Shown in pieces: positions 1 to 8,447 of a stretch of DNA of 30,445 nucleotides. Every line of letters begins with the position of its first letter. The first letter of the stretch is position 1. Source of the stretch: a virus; the IMG/VR virus record IMGVR_UViG_3300022927_000081, positions 1 to 30,445 of that record. One strand, written 5' to 3'. The position numbers and the translations under genes are program-made. The notes beneath the pieces are model-generated. The model made no database searches, was not told the origin of the DNA, and saw only the letters and a program-made list of their open reading frames with translations.

Positions 1-1
1 A

Positions 2-289
2 AATTATGCAATATCAACCAGCAAGTCAGACACAGCTTCGTTAACAGATAGTCCTAGTATAGAGTTTGTTACATCCTTCTCTGACAGTATTACATTAAGT
101 GAAGTATTGACATCTGGAGCTGGAAGTATCTATACGGATAGCACTTCCTTATCAGACGAAGAAGTGATATCTTTCTCGAAAGCCTTGTCAGACAATGCTT
201 CTATTACTGAATCCATTAATGTGGTTCTAATTTCAGGATCAAGCAGCGTTCTTAATACAAGTGCTTTTAACACAAGCGTATTAAATTAG
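2..289 (+). CDS. C-terminal end of a Ser/Asp-rich repeat virion protein (5' truncated)
   Basis: The reading frame is open from the window edge to the TAG at 287-289, so only the last 95 residues are present and the true start lies outside. The visible part is rich in Ser, Thr and Asp, with loose repeats of the type SD-S-x-x-LSE (SDTASLTDS, SDSITLSEV, TDSTSLSDE). Such low-complexity Ser/Asp repeats occur in phage fibres and large surface proteins. It is followed closely by another small virion-like gene. Function cannot be named beyond a probable surface or fibre protein. Confidence 0.6.
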   Translation, partial: NYAISTSKSDTASLTDSPSIEFVTSFSDSITLSEVLTSGAGSIYTDSTSLSDEEVISFSKALSDNASITESINVVLISGSSSVLNTSAFNTSVLN

Positions 290-298
290 GAGATTTAA

Positions 299-724
299 AT
301 GTTAAACGATGGTTTAAAACTTACAGGTAAACTTAAGATTGCTCTTAATGGAGAAACCGTTCAAGAAGTAAATAACCTTGTCGTCACAGACGGAAAGGAA
401 TATGTAGCTTCTAGAATGAAAGATGCTACCGCAACTGCTATGTCTCACATGGCAATTGGTAGTGGTTCTACCGCAGCCGCAGCTGGCGATTCCTCTTTAG
501 GAACTGAGCTAGGTCGTGTTGCTTTAACAAGTACTAATGTATCGGGTGCTGTTGTGACTTACACAGCTACTTTTGCAGCAGGTACTGGTACGGGTGCTGT
601 GACTGAAGCTGGTATTTTAAATGCCTCTTCTTCCGGTGACTTACTTTGTAGAACTGTTTTTTCAGTAGTTAATAAGGGTGCGTCTGACTCAATGACAATT
701 ACTTGGACTGTAACAGTTAGTTAA
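299..724 (+). CDS. Small probable tail or fibre structural protein
   Basis: 141 residues starting at an ATG preceded by aggag (spacing about six bases). The N-terminal third (GKLKIALNGETVQEVNNLV) looks like a beta-structured module. The middle is Ala/Gly/Thr-rich around MAIGSGSTAAAAGDSSLG, and the end (TVFSVVNKGASDSMTITWT) again looks like beta strands. No enzyme motif, signal peptide or membrane segment is seen. Similar small proteins with an IGSG-T-A-A-D-SLG-E pattern sit beside fibre genes in many phages, generally unnamed. The position between a Ser/Asp repeat protein and the S74 fibre supports a virion role. Confidence 0.6.
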   Translation: MLNDGLKLTGKLKIALNGETVQEVNNLVVTDGKEYVASRMKDATATAMSHMAIGSGSTAAAAGDSSLGTELGRVALTSTNVSGAVVTYTATFAAGTGTGAVTEAGILNASSSGDLLCRTVFSVVNKGASDSMTITWTVTVS

Positions 725-742
725 TTTTAAAGGAGTTAGCTA

Positions 743-3277
743 ATGGCTGTTAAGTTTACCAACAACGCAGCGACAACTCTTGCCGCAGGAATCAATAGCA
801 GCGTCACGAGTATCGCTGTAACCGATGGTTCTGTTTTTCCTACCATAACAGGTAGTGATCACTTCTATGTTACTTTTGATGACACCACCAACAGGGAGAT
901 TGTTAAGGTAACTGCGAGAAGTGGTAACACACTAACTGTAGTTAGAGGGCAAGACAACACAACTGCACAAGCTTTTAATTCTGGCGATAAGGCAGAGTTA
1001 AGGGTAGTTGCGGCTTTATTAGAGGACATAACCACAGAAGTTACCTCTACACTAAGCGTTGATACTTTTACGGGGGACGGAACCACAACAGCGTTTACCC
1101 TAAGCCAAGCACCATCAAGCGAAGACAACCTTATTGTATTTATAGAAGGTGCCTATCAAAACCCGGGGGACTTTGTTCTTTCAGGAACAACTCTTACCTT
1201 AGATGAAGCACCGGTCGTTGATCGAAACATTATTGTTTACCACGTTAAGGGTGCTGTTTCCGGTAACAACTTAAATCAAGATAGTTTTACCGCAGATGGA
1301 AACACGGCAGCTTTTACATTAAGTATTGCTCCCATTCATGAAAACAACACTCAGGTATTTATTGACGGGGTTTATCAACAAAAAAACAGTTATTCAATTT
1401 CAGGGACAACCCTAACATTAGATGCGAATCCTTCTAACGGTGCGACCGTAGAAGTCATGACCTTTACTCAAACAGAAGTAAACACCTTACCAGCATCCTT
1501 CGTGTCAGGCTTAACACAAGTTACAGCCGTAGGTGCGGACCACTTTATGATCTTCGATGCTACAGACAGTGCATTAAAGAAATCTTTGGTGTCTGATGTT
1601 TTAGAATCAGCAACCTCGATTAGCACAAGTGCAGACGCAACAGCAATCACTATTGACTCTAATGAGAAGGTTACTTTTACCAGTGACGTTACTACTGGCG
1701 GTCACTTATCTGTTGGTGGTAATAACAACGAACTAAGGTTCTATGAAGGATCTAACTATGTAGGCTTTGAAGCTCCTGCCTTATCAGCAGATAAGATATG
1801 GGTGCTTCCAGCAGCAGACGGTAGCAACGGTCAAGTTATATCAACCGATGGGTCTGGTAATTTATCTTTTTCTACTGTTAGCGGAACTACAATTAACAAC
1901 AACGCTGATAACAGAATAATTACTGGTAGTGGTACTGCTAATACTTTAGAGGGTGAAGCTAATCTTAGGTTTGACGGAACTAACTTGGTGCTTGATGCAG
2001 CAGGTGCTAGCGTATCTGCTGATGATGTATTTGGTGCAATTAATTTCTTTGACCAAGATGGTGGTTCTTCAGCAGCAGGAGTTACTTCAAGCATCAAATC
2101 AATAGCTGTTGGAGCAGTAGGTGCAAGTAAATTAACATTCAGCACTTCTACTTCAGGCGGTGGAGCAAGGTCATCATTAACTGAAAAAGTTGTTATAGAT
2201 GAGTCAGGATATATTGGAGTTGGTAATCTATCTCCTCAAGTCAATTTTGTTGTAGGCGATGGAACAAATGGAACAAGTTTAGAAGTTACACCAAACGAAT
2301 CAAGCGGTTTTGTAAACATGAACTCTTATGACAGAGGAAGCTCTGCATGGCGTACTATGAATATTGGCGGAGATGTAGTTACCTTGAATACAGGTGGCTC
2401 AGAACGCATGAGGATTGATAGCTCAGGACGAGTTGGAATTAATAGAACACCATCAATATCAAGCTCTAAACTAGAGATAGGTGGTGCTGATAATGTGCCT
2501 CTTATTAATTTTGAAGCAAGTGGGGCAACAGCAGGAATAGGAATAGGTGCACAAGCAGGTTCTTCTGCAATGAGGTTTTATTATGGAACTACAGAAAGAG
2601 CAAGTCTTAATTTGCATGGTGCTTGGAAAGTAAAAAGTACAAGTGGAGCGTATTTTAACAGCGTAAGTAAATATCATGAGATAAATTCAAATGATGGTGC
2701 TTTAACAACTGTACTTATTAGAAATGGTAGTACCTATTATGCAAACTGTGCAAACTTTTGGCTATATGGTGGAGCTCCTAATAATACACAATCTCAATTT
2801 TGGACCTGCAACGATACAGCAGGACAAAAAGCATCTCTACAATCAAATGGGGGATTACATAATTACCAATCAAACAATTCCAATCTTTGTGATGAAAGAG
2901 AAAAGAAAAATATAGAAGTATTATCAAGCACTTGGAATTCTGTTAAATCTTGGGAACTTAAAAAGTTTCATTATAATGAAGATGAGGATTCAGATGATAA
3001 AAGATTAGGAGTTATAGCACAGGAAATTGAAACGACTAATCCTGAGTTAATTACCGAACACACTAAAGTACAATCAAAGGATGAAGTTCTATGGACAGAA
3101 GAAGATGATCTACCAGAAGGCGTTTCAGTTGGTGATACAAAAACTGCTGCTCAAGATGCTGTAATTCGTAAGGGTGTTAAAGAACAGCAAATGTACATTA
3201 TGGCTATTAAAGCATTACAAGAAGCTATGACAGAAATTGAAGATTTAAAATCAAGAATAGAAACACTAGAGGGATAA
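743..3277 (+). CDS. Tail fibre with C-terminal S74-type intramolecular chaperone
   Basis: 844 residues; ATG preceded by aaaggag. The N-terminal ~95 residues form a phage-fibre attachment-like module. They are followed by two tandem ~60-residue repeats (about 103-163 and 178-240) built as D-x-F-T-x-D-G-x-T-x-AFTLS ... SGTTLTLD. Residues ~360-570 carry fibre beta motifs including TDGSGNLSF and ERMRIDSSGRVGI. The C-terminus is a Peptidase_S74 chaperone domain that drives trimerisation and is normally removed by self-cleavage. Its signature here is CDEREKKNI with Cys716 where the catalytic Ser of the Ser-Lys dyad normally lies; the partner Lys721 is present. A coiled coil (ALQEAMTEIEDLKSRIETLEG region) ends the protein. 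Likely forms a trimeric host-recognition fibre. Confidence 0.85.
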   Translation: MAVKFTNNAATTLAAGINSSVTSIAVTDGSVFPTITGSDHFYVTFDDTTNREIVKVTARSGNTLTVVRGQDNTTAQAFNSGDKAELRVVAALLEDITTEVTSTLSVDTFTGDGTTTAFTLSQAPSSEDNLIVFIEGAYQNPGDFVLSGTTLTLDEAPVVDRNIIVYHVKGAVSGNNLNQDSFTADGNTAAFTLSIAPIHENNTQVFIDGVYQQKNSYSISGTTLTLDANPSNGATVEVMTFTQTEVNTLPASFVSGLTQVTAVGADHFMIFDATDSALKKSLVSDVLESATSISTSADATAITIDSNEKVTFTSDVTTGGHLSVGGNNNELRFYEGSNYVGFEAPALSADKIWVLPAADGSNGQVISTDGSGNLSFSTVSGTTINNNADNRIITGSGTANTLEGEANLRFDGTNLVLDAAGASVSADDVFGAINFFDQDGGSSAAGVTSSIKSIAVGAVGASKLTFSTSTSGGGARSSLTEKVVIDESGYIGVGNLSPQVNFVVGDGTNGTSLEVTPNESSGFVNMNSYDRGSSAWRTMNIGGDVVTLNTGGSERMRIDSSGRVGINRTPSISSSKLEIGGADNVPLINFEASGATAGIGIGAQAGSSAMRFYYGTTERASLNLHGAWKVKSTSGAYFNSVSKYHEINSNDGALTTVLIRNGSTYYANCANFWLYGGAPNNTQSQFWTCNDTAGQKASLQSNGGLHNYQSNNSNLCDEREKKNIEVLSSTWNSVKSWELKKFHYNEDEDSDDKRLGVIAQEIETTNPELITEHTKVQSKDEVLWTEEDDLPEGVSVGDTKTAAQDAVIRKGVKEQQMYIMAIKALQEAMTEIEDLKSRIETLEG

Positions 3278-4501
3278 ATGGCAAACACTAAGATCACATC
3301 AAGAGTAATAGCAGACGATGCAGTAACAACTGCTGCGATTGCTGATGATGCTATCACAAGTGCAACTATTGCAGATGATGCAGTCGTAACAGCTTCTATT
3401 GCAGATGATGCTATTACCTCTGCTCTTATAGCAGACGATGCGGTTGGAATACCTGCTCTTGCTGTTTCTGATGGCTCTGATGGACAATTTTTAAAAACAA
3501 ATGGTAGCGGAACTTTATCTTTTGCAGATGCAGCTAGTGCTTTTGCTGATTTAACAGATGTAACAGTAGCAACCTCTAATCCTGCAACAAACACAAATCC
3601 ATCTACAGGAGTCGGAACTCTATGGCTTAACAAAAGCACTGGTAATTTATGGTGCTGTACAGGCGCTACAACTAATGATAATCAGTGGACTAATATTGGT
3701 ACAGGAACAACAAATATAGGTAATTTTCCAGTAACAGGCGGAACAGTAACAACAGCAGGCGGATATACATATCACACCTTCACATCTAGCGGCACACTTA
3801 CCGCACCAGTTGCTAAATCTAATGTAGATATTTTAATCGTTGCAGGCGGTGGCGGTGGTGGTGGTAGATATTATTCTGGTGGCGGTGGTGCAGGCGGGAT
3901 GCTTGAATATACAGGTCAAACAATTAGTGGAAGCCATACTGTAGTTGTTGGTGCAGGCGGTGCTGGTGGGGCACATAACTATGACGGAAGCAATGGCACA
4001 AATTCATCTGTTTCTGGATTATCTTTAACAACAGCAGTTGGCGGCGGAGGGGGTGGCGGTAATCCTAATCTTGGTTTTGGTAAGGCAGGTGGCTCTAGTG
4101 GTGGTGCATCTGGCTACAAATCAAGTGGTGGTCAAAGTGTTAATGTTGGTGCTGCAACATCTGGACAAGGCAATATGGGTGGTAATGGCGGAACTTATGG
4201 CGGTGCAGGCGGTGGCGGCAAATCAGCAGAAGGTGCTGCTGGTGGTAACCAAAATGGAAGTGCAGGCGGTGCAGGAAAACAATGGCTAGATGGCAACTAT
4301 TACGCTGGCGGTGGTGGCGGTGGTGCATATGGTGGAACTAAAGGTGCTGGCGGTACTGGTGGCGGTGGTGCTGGTTCAGATGGTGGTGCTGATAATGCGG
4401 TAGCTGGCACAGCTAACACAGGCGGCGGTGGTGGTGGTGCACAGAATTACACTGGTGCAGCTGGTGGCTCTGGAATAGTAATTTTTCGTTACGCAACATA
4501 A
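3278..4501 (+). CDS. Glycine-rich adhesin / fibre tip protein
   Basis: 407 residues, starting one base after the previous stop. The N-terminus holds five 10-residue repeats (IADDA[VI]xxAx), then a GQFLKTNGSGTLSF fibre motif. The C-terminal half (from about residue 165, YHTFTSSGTLTAP) is a glycine-rich domain with many GGGGG runs and ends in GGSGIVIFRYAT, a typical ending of phage glycine-rich adhesin domains. In known phages such glycine-rich segments form polyglycine-helix sandwiches carrying variable receptor-binding loops. The protein probably trimerises through the repeats and binds the host surface. The exact receptor cannot be inferred. Confidence 0.75.
   Translation: MANTKITSRVIADDAVTTAAIADDAITSATIADDAVVTASIADDAITSALIADDAVGIPALAVSDGSDGQFLKTNGSGTLSFADAASAFADLTDVTVATSNPATNTNPSTGVGTLWLNKSTGNLWCCTGATTNDNQWTNIGTGTTNIGNFPVTGGTVTTAGGYTYHTFTSSGTLTAPVAKSNVDILIVAGGGGGGGRYYSGGGGAGGMLEYTGQTISGSHTVVVGAGGAGGAHNYDGSNGTNSSVSGLSLTTAVGGGGGGGNPNLGFGKAGGSSGGASGYKSSGGQSVNVGAATSGQGNMGGNGGTYGGAGGGGKSAEGAAGGNQNGSAGGAGKQWLDGNYYAGGGGGGAYGGTKGAGGTGGGGAGSDGGADNAVAGTANTGGGGGGAQNYTGAAGGSGIVIFRYAT
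3308..3457 (+). repeat. Five in-frame 30-bp tandem repeats encoding IADDA decamers
   Basis: Codons 11-60 of the glycine-rich adhesin gene encode five consecutive decamers starting IADDA (IADDAVTTAA, IADDAITSAT, IADDAVVTAS, IADDAITSAL, IADDAVGIPA). The DNA copies are similar but diverged. The pattern suggests a regular trimeric stalk; a 10-residue period with I and A at fixed places is typical of phage fibre shafts. Confidence 0.8.
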
Positions 4502-4510
4502 GAGGAAAAT

Positions 4511-4828
4511 ATGGCATATTATGCAAAAATAGTAGATGCAAAAGTAACAAATGTAATCACAGCAGAAGAAAGTTTTTTTGATACCTTTTATGATGATTCA
4601 GCAGGGCAATGGCTAGAAACAAAAATAGATGGCTCTATAAGAAAAAATTATGCAGGTATAGGTTTTTCTTATGATGCTACAAGAGATGCTTTCATTCCAC
4701 CACAACCATACCCATCATGGACACTAGACGAAGATACTTGCCTTTGGGAAGCACCAGTTGCATATCCTGATGATGGCAATATGTATGAATGGAACGAAAC
4801 AGATCAACAATGGGATGAGATAACATAA
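4511..4828 (+). CDS. Small conserved phage protein (RKNYAGIG/SWTLDEDTCLWE type)
   Basis: 105 residues; ATG preceded by agagg. It contains RKNYAGIGFSYDATRDAF and SWTLDEDTCLWEAP, a pairing I recognise from short proteins beside tail-fibre genes in marine T4-like and other marine phages, where it has no assigned function. It is acidic, Tyr/Trp-rich and lacks membrane segments. The stop overlaps the next start (TAATG), so it is probably translated together with the neighbouring fibre genes. A fibre-tip or assembly role is inferred from position only. Confidence 0.6.
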   Translation: MAYYAKIVDAKVTNVITAEESFFDTFYDDSAGQWLETKIDGSIRKNYAGIGFSYDATRDAFIPPQPYPSWTLDEDTCLWEAPVAYPDDGNMYEWNETDQQWDEIT

Positions 4829-5508
4829 TGGCAAATACAAAGATACATGGTGAACAGTTAAAAGACTCAGTTGTACGCTTCACCGCTAAGGCGGGGGAAA
4901 GTATAACGAAGGGTCAAGCTGTTTATATATCCGGTATCTCTGGTGAAGTTCCTGTTGTATCTTTAGCAGACGCAGATGACGCTGCAAAAATTCCAGCTTT
5001 TGGTTTAGCAGAAGCAACCGTTAGCACCAACGCAGAAGTAGATGTTATTAGTTTTGGAACCCTCGCAGGTTTAGATACCTCCGGTTATTCGTTAGGAGAT
5101 ACATTATATGTAGACACCACAGCTGGTGCCTTAACGAATGATCCGGCTGGTGGGGAAACATTAAAACTACAGAACATAGGTAAGGTTCAAAGGGTCCATG
5201 CAAGCAACGGTTCTATTAAGGTGGGCGGAGCGGGGAGAACAGCCGCAACCCCAAACCTTAACCAAGGTAAGATATTTATTGGGGATGCTAATAACAAGAG
5301 CTCAACTTCGGTGTATACTTTACCTATTGCTGACGGAACCAGCGGACAGGCTTTAGTTACAGACGGATCCGGGGCTGTGAGCTTTGGTGACGTTGCTGTC
5401 TCTCAAACATTAACCGTGCTGGGCAGAAGTGGCAACACAGACATAACAATAACAAGTGGAACGCTGGTCGTTGAGGGACGAGCAGGCAACGTAAACGTAG
5501 GAGTATAA
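4828..5508 (+). CDS. Fibre/decoration-like virion protein
   Basis: 226 residues, start overlapping the upstream stop in TAATG. The N-terminal 115 residues (VRFTAKAGESITKGQAVYIS ... GKVQRVHASNGSIKVGG) resemble the small beta-barrel modules of DUF2190-like decoration proteins that recur in marine phage structural genes. A TSGQALVTDGSGAVSF motif follows, the same linker motif seen in the S74 fibre and the glycine-rich adhesin. The C-terminus (LTVLGRSGNTDITITSGTLV) looks like a short beta-helix. Probably an accessory fibre or baseplate component. Its codon use looks more GC-rich than that of the two genes just upstream. Confidence 0.55.
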   Translation: MANTKIHGEQLKDSVVRFTAKAGESITKGQAVYISGISGEVPVVSLADADDAAKIPAFGLAEATVSTNAEVDVISFGTLAGLDTSGYSLGDTLYVDTTAGALTNDPAGGETLKLQNIGKVQRVHASNGSIKVGGAGRTAATPNLNQGKIFIGDANNKSSTSVYTLPIADGTSGQALVTDGSGAVSFGDVAVSQTLTVLGRSGNTDITITSGTLVVEGRAGNVNVGV

Positions 5509-5509
5509 A

Positions 5510-5935
5510 ATGGCAGTTAGATTCCCATTAATAGTAGATGGCAGCGGAACACCAGCCATCGAGGAAATTGCAAGTGGTGATGTTCTGGACCTTACAGGAT
5601 GTCAAGTTAAATTAGGTAGTGAGGCTACCCTAACCGATGGTGCAACCATTGCATGGGATGTATCAACCTCCCCTATAGCAAAAGTAACTTTGGGTGGTAA
5701 CAGAACATTAGCAGCCCCAAGTAACGCAGTGGGTAGTGGTCAATACATATCCTTGCTAGTTATACAGGACGGCACAGGTTCAAGAACGCTAACATGGAAC
5801 GCAGCCTACGAATTTACGGCAGACACAGCCCCAACTCTCACAACAACAGCAAACTACGGAGACCTTTTTACCTTCAGATATAATGGGACTAAGTGGCTTG
5901 AAGTAGGCAGAAATCTTAACTTAGTACTAAGCTAA
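5510..5935 (+). CDS. Small beta-rich fibre-tip-like virion protein
   Basis: 141 residues starting just after the preceding stop. Sequence features are beta-rich with GTGSRTLTWNAAYEF and a C-terminal FTFRYNGTKWLEVGRNLNL. This arrangement resembles small phage proteins that describe a baseline-and-peak module at the end of fibres (an aromatic strand pair FRYNGTKW near the C-terminus). No enzyme signature is present. The stop overlaps the next gene's ATG (TAATG), suggesting coupled translation within the adhesion cluster. Function is inferred from context. Confidence 0.5.
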   Translation: MAVRFPLIVDGSGTPAIEEIASGDVLDLTGCQVKLGSEATLTDGATIAWDVSTSPIAKVTLGGNRTLAAPSNAVGSGQYISLLVIQDGTGSRTLTWNAAYEFTADTAPTLTTTANYGDLFTFRYNGTKWLEVGRNLNLVLS

Positions 5936-7356
5936 TGTCCTTACTTGCTTTATCAGGAACTAACTCAGCAGTTGCTGGTGGGTATGATATTGCAAACTCT
6001 TGTAAGTTTGAAGATGATAATGATGAATGGCTTTATAGAGCAAATGTTTCAGGAACAAATACGAAAACTTGGACTGTAAGTTGGTGGTTTAAACAAACAG
6101 AACTTCGTTCCGTAATGGGTACAGCTACAAATCATTGGACGGGTGGGGCTTATGGTGAAGCAACAAGAGCAGGAGTAGATGAGTATGATAGATTGTGGAT
6201 AGATGTAGGTGGTGGCGATGGTAATCCCGGAAGTCGTTTTAGAAGCCTATCTACAGCAAGATTAAGAGATACCGCAGCTTGGTATCATGTTGTTATAGCT
6301 TGTGATAGTACACAAAGCACCGAAGCTGATAGATTAAAAGTTTGGTTAAACGGTGTAGAAGTAACAGTATGGGATCAACACCAAATTCCTACTCTAAATT
6401 TTGGAAGTGCTCTTGCAGGTTTTGCTGGAATACAAATGAAGTGGGGTTCAACCGATGCTACTTATAGCGGATATTCAGGCTATCTTGCAGAATGTAACTA
6501 TCTTGATGGTGTAACAGCAACACAAAATGATTTTGGTGAGTTTGATGAGGATAGCGGTATTTGGAAACCAAAAGAATATACAGGTTCTTATGGCACGAAT
6601 GGCACTTATTTAGACTTTACTAATGCTTCAGACTTAGGTGATGATAAAAGTGGTAATGGTAATGATTACACCCTAAACAACATCACATCCGCAGACCAAG
6701 CAACTGACACACCTACTAATAGTTTTTGTACGCTTAATCCTTTAATGGCTAATGCTGGTCCAGCAAATTATTTACCAATAACTGAAGGTGGAATTAAAGC
6801 TGTAAATACTGCTGCTGCATATAAAATTGCTAACTCAACTTTTGGTGTTACATCAGGTAAATGGTATTGGGAAGTTAAGGCAACAGATGTAAATGGAGTA
6901 ACAGCAATAGGTGTTACCATGCCATATTTCTGGGATGCTGATTATACATTACAAGGTTGTATTTATTATGCTCAAGGTCCTCAAAGATATAATAATGCAA
7001 GTGCTTCTAGCTTTGGAAGTGGTTATACAGATGGAGATATAATTTCATTTGCTTTAGATATGGATGCAACTCCACCCACTATGGAAGTTTATAAAAACAA
7101 TGTTAGTGAAGGCAATTTAATGGCAGGACTTACTATTAATGGAACAGGTGCTGCATTTTTACCTGAAAAAGAAGATGGTTATTTTCCAAAGGTTGTAGGC
7201 TATAACGCAAATACTTTTGAATGTAATTTTGGTGGCTTTACAACTTTTTCAATCTCAAGTGCAGAAAGTGATGAAAATGGCTACGGAACCTTTGAATATG
7301 CACCACCATCAGGCTACTACGCCTTATGCACTAAAAACTTAGCGGAGTACGGATAA
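5935..7356 (+). CDS. Lectin-like protein with LamG/ConA-like and SPRY-like domains
   Basis: 473 residues; ATG overlaps the upstream stop. Residues ~15-190 (SCKFEDDNDEWLYRANV ... WTVSWWFKQTE ... WYHVVIACDSTQ ... LKVWLNGVEV) match the concanavalin A-like/laminin-G fold used for carbohydrate binding. Residues ~285-445 (SGKWYWEVKATDVNGVTAIGV, DGDIISFALDMDATPPTMEVYKN in part, YFPKVVGYN) have the order of strands of a SPRY-like beta-sandwich. The end, GYGTFEYAPPSGYYALCTKNL, is a common ending in marine phage fibre clusters. Likely a virion-borne glycan-binding protein. Domain calls are from visible motifs only. Confidence 0.65.
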   Translation: MSLLALSGTNSAVAGGYDIANSCKFEDDNDEWLYRANVSGTNTKTWTVSWWFKQTELRSVMGTATNHWTGGAYGEATRAGVDEYDRLWIDVGGGDGNPGSRFRSLSTARLRDTAAWYHVVIACDSTQSTEADRLKVWLNGVEVTVWDQHQIPTLNFGSALAGFAGIQMKWGSTDATYSGYSGYLAECNYLDGVTATQNDFGEFDEDSGIWKPKEYTGSYGTNGTYLDFTNASDLGDDKSGNGNDYTLNNITSADQATDTPTNSFCTLNPLMANAGPANYLPITEGGIKAVNTAAAYKIANSTFGVTSGKWYWEVKATDVNGVTAIGVTMPYFWDADYTLQGCIYYAQGPQRYNNASASSFGSGYTDGDIISFALDMDATPPTMEVYKNNVSEGNLMAGLTINGTGAAFLPEKEDGYFPKVVGYNANTFECNFGGFTTFSISSAESDENGYGTFEYAPPSGYYALCTKNLAEYG

Positions 7357-8429
7357 TGGCTTATACAACAATAGACGACCCATCTGCACATTTTCAGACT
7401 GTTCTTTGGACTGGTGATGGTCTTGATAATAAACAAATTACCAACGATGGTAATTCTGATTTACAACCTGACTGGGTTTGGTTAAAAGATAGAACACAAG
7501 CAGAAAGCCATGCTGTCTTTGATAGCACTAGAGGTGCAACTGTAAGATTACAACCTAATTCTACTGGTGCTGAATCTACCGAAACTGCAACATTAAAATC
7601 TTTTACAACTGATGGCTTTACTGTTGGAACAAGTGGCTCTGTTAATAATGGCTCAAATCCTGACCAATATGTAGCATGGCAATGGAAAGCTAATGGCGGT
7701 ACGACTAGCACAAATACAGATGGTTCTGTTAATACCACAGTACAAACCAATACTGATGCTGGGTTTAGCATTGTTGGTTATACCTGCCCTGACCCTATAA
7801 CTAATTTTACAATAGGGCATGGTTTGGGTGTAACTCCTGATATGTTTATTATTAAAACTAGGGATGGCTCAAGAAACTGGGCTGTATACCATAAAAGTTT
7901 AACTGCACCTGCTGCAAAGCGTAATTTAAGATTAAATCAATCAAATGCAGAAGCAACAGAAAGCACTTTTTGGGCTAACATAGCACCAACAAGTTCAGTT
8001 ATACAACTCGCACAAAATGCTGCTGTAAATTATCAGGGGCATAATTATATAGCCTACTGTTTTGCAGAAAAACAAGGCTACAGCAAGTTTGGCAAGTATG
8101 TCGGTAATGGAAATGCAAATGGTACATTCGTCTATACAGGCTTCAAACCTGCTTGGGTAGTGGTGAAACAAAGTAATACATCTAGAAATTGGCAAATTTT
8201 TGATAATAAAAGAGACGGATATAACAAAGACTATATGCCAAGATTAAAGGCAGATACTGCTGATGCAGAGACCGCAAATTCTGGAGCTAGTATGGATTTT
8301 GTAAGCAATGGTTTTAAAATACGAACAGACCAAACAGGAGCAAATCAATCAGGCGGTACATACATCTACATGGCATTTGCAGAAAATCCATTCACAACAT
8401 CAACAGGTATACCAACAACAGCAAGATAA
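7356..8429 (+). CDS. Fibre-cluster protein with duplicated beta module (DUF7483-like)
   Basis: 357 residues; TAATG coupling with the lectin-like gene. Two similar modules can be seen: QPDWVWLKDRTQAESHAVFD early and KPAWVVVKQSNTSRNWQIFD late, with a third variant TPDMFIIKTRDGSRNWAVYH between. Each is followed by a region ending in W/Y-A or IYMAFAE. This W-V/I-K-x-R-x-x-x-x-W pattern is characteristic of phage fibre proteins that I believe are catalogued as DUF7483; that name is from memory. The C-terminus IYMAFAENPF is typical of the family. Probably another surface-binding component of the adhesion array. Confidence 0.6.
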   Translation: MAYTTIDDPSAHFQTVLWTGDGLDNKQITNDGNSDLQPDWVWLKDRTQAESHAVFDSTRGATVRLQPNSTGAESTETATLKSFTTDGFTVGTSGSVNNGSNPDQYVAWQWKANGGTTSTNTDGSVNTTVQTNTDAGFSIVGYTCPDPITNFTIGHGLGVTPDMFIIKTRDGSRNWAVYHKSLTAPAAKRNLRLNQSNAEATESTFWANIAPTSSVIQLAQNAAVNYQGHNYIAYCFAEKQGYSKFGKYVGNGNANGTFVYTGFKPAWVVVKQSNTSRNWQIFDNKRDGYNKDYMPRLKADTADAETANSGASMDFVSNGFKIRTDQTGANQSGGTYIYMAFAENPFTTSTGIPTTAR

Positions 8430-8447
8430 TATATAATAGGAATTAAT

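Noticed and set aside
3308-3457. CRISPR-like short repeats
   Set aside because: The 30-base units are contiguous, in frame and coding; there are no spacers.
3151-3639. Long - strand open frame (162 codons) across the adhesin start
   Set aside because: It is produced by the IADDA repeat DNA, whose complement lacks stops; the composition is repetitive and the + strand genes explain the region.
4038-4328. Open frames on both strands in the glycine-rich region
   Set aside because: They come from GGT/GGC repeats read in other frames (Val- and His-rich products) and have no ribosome sites.
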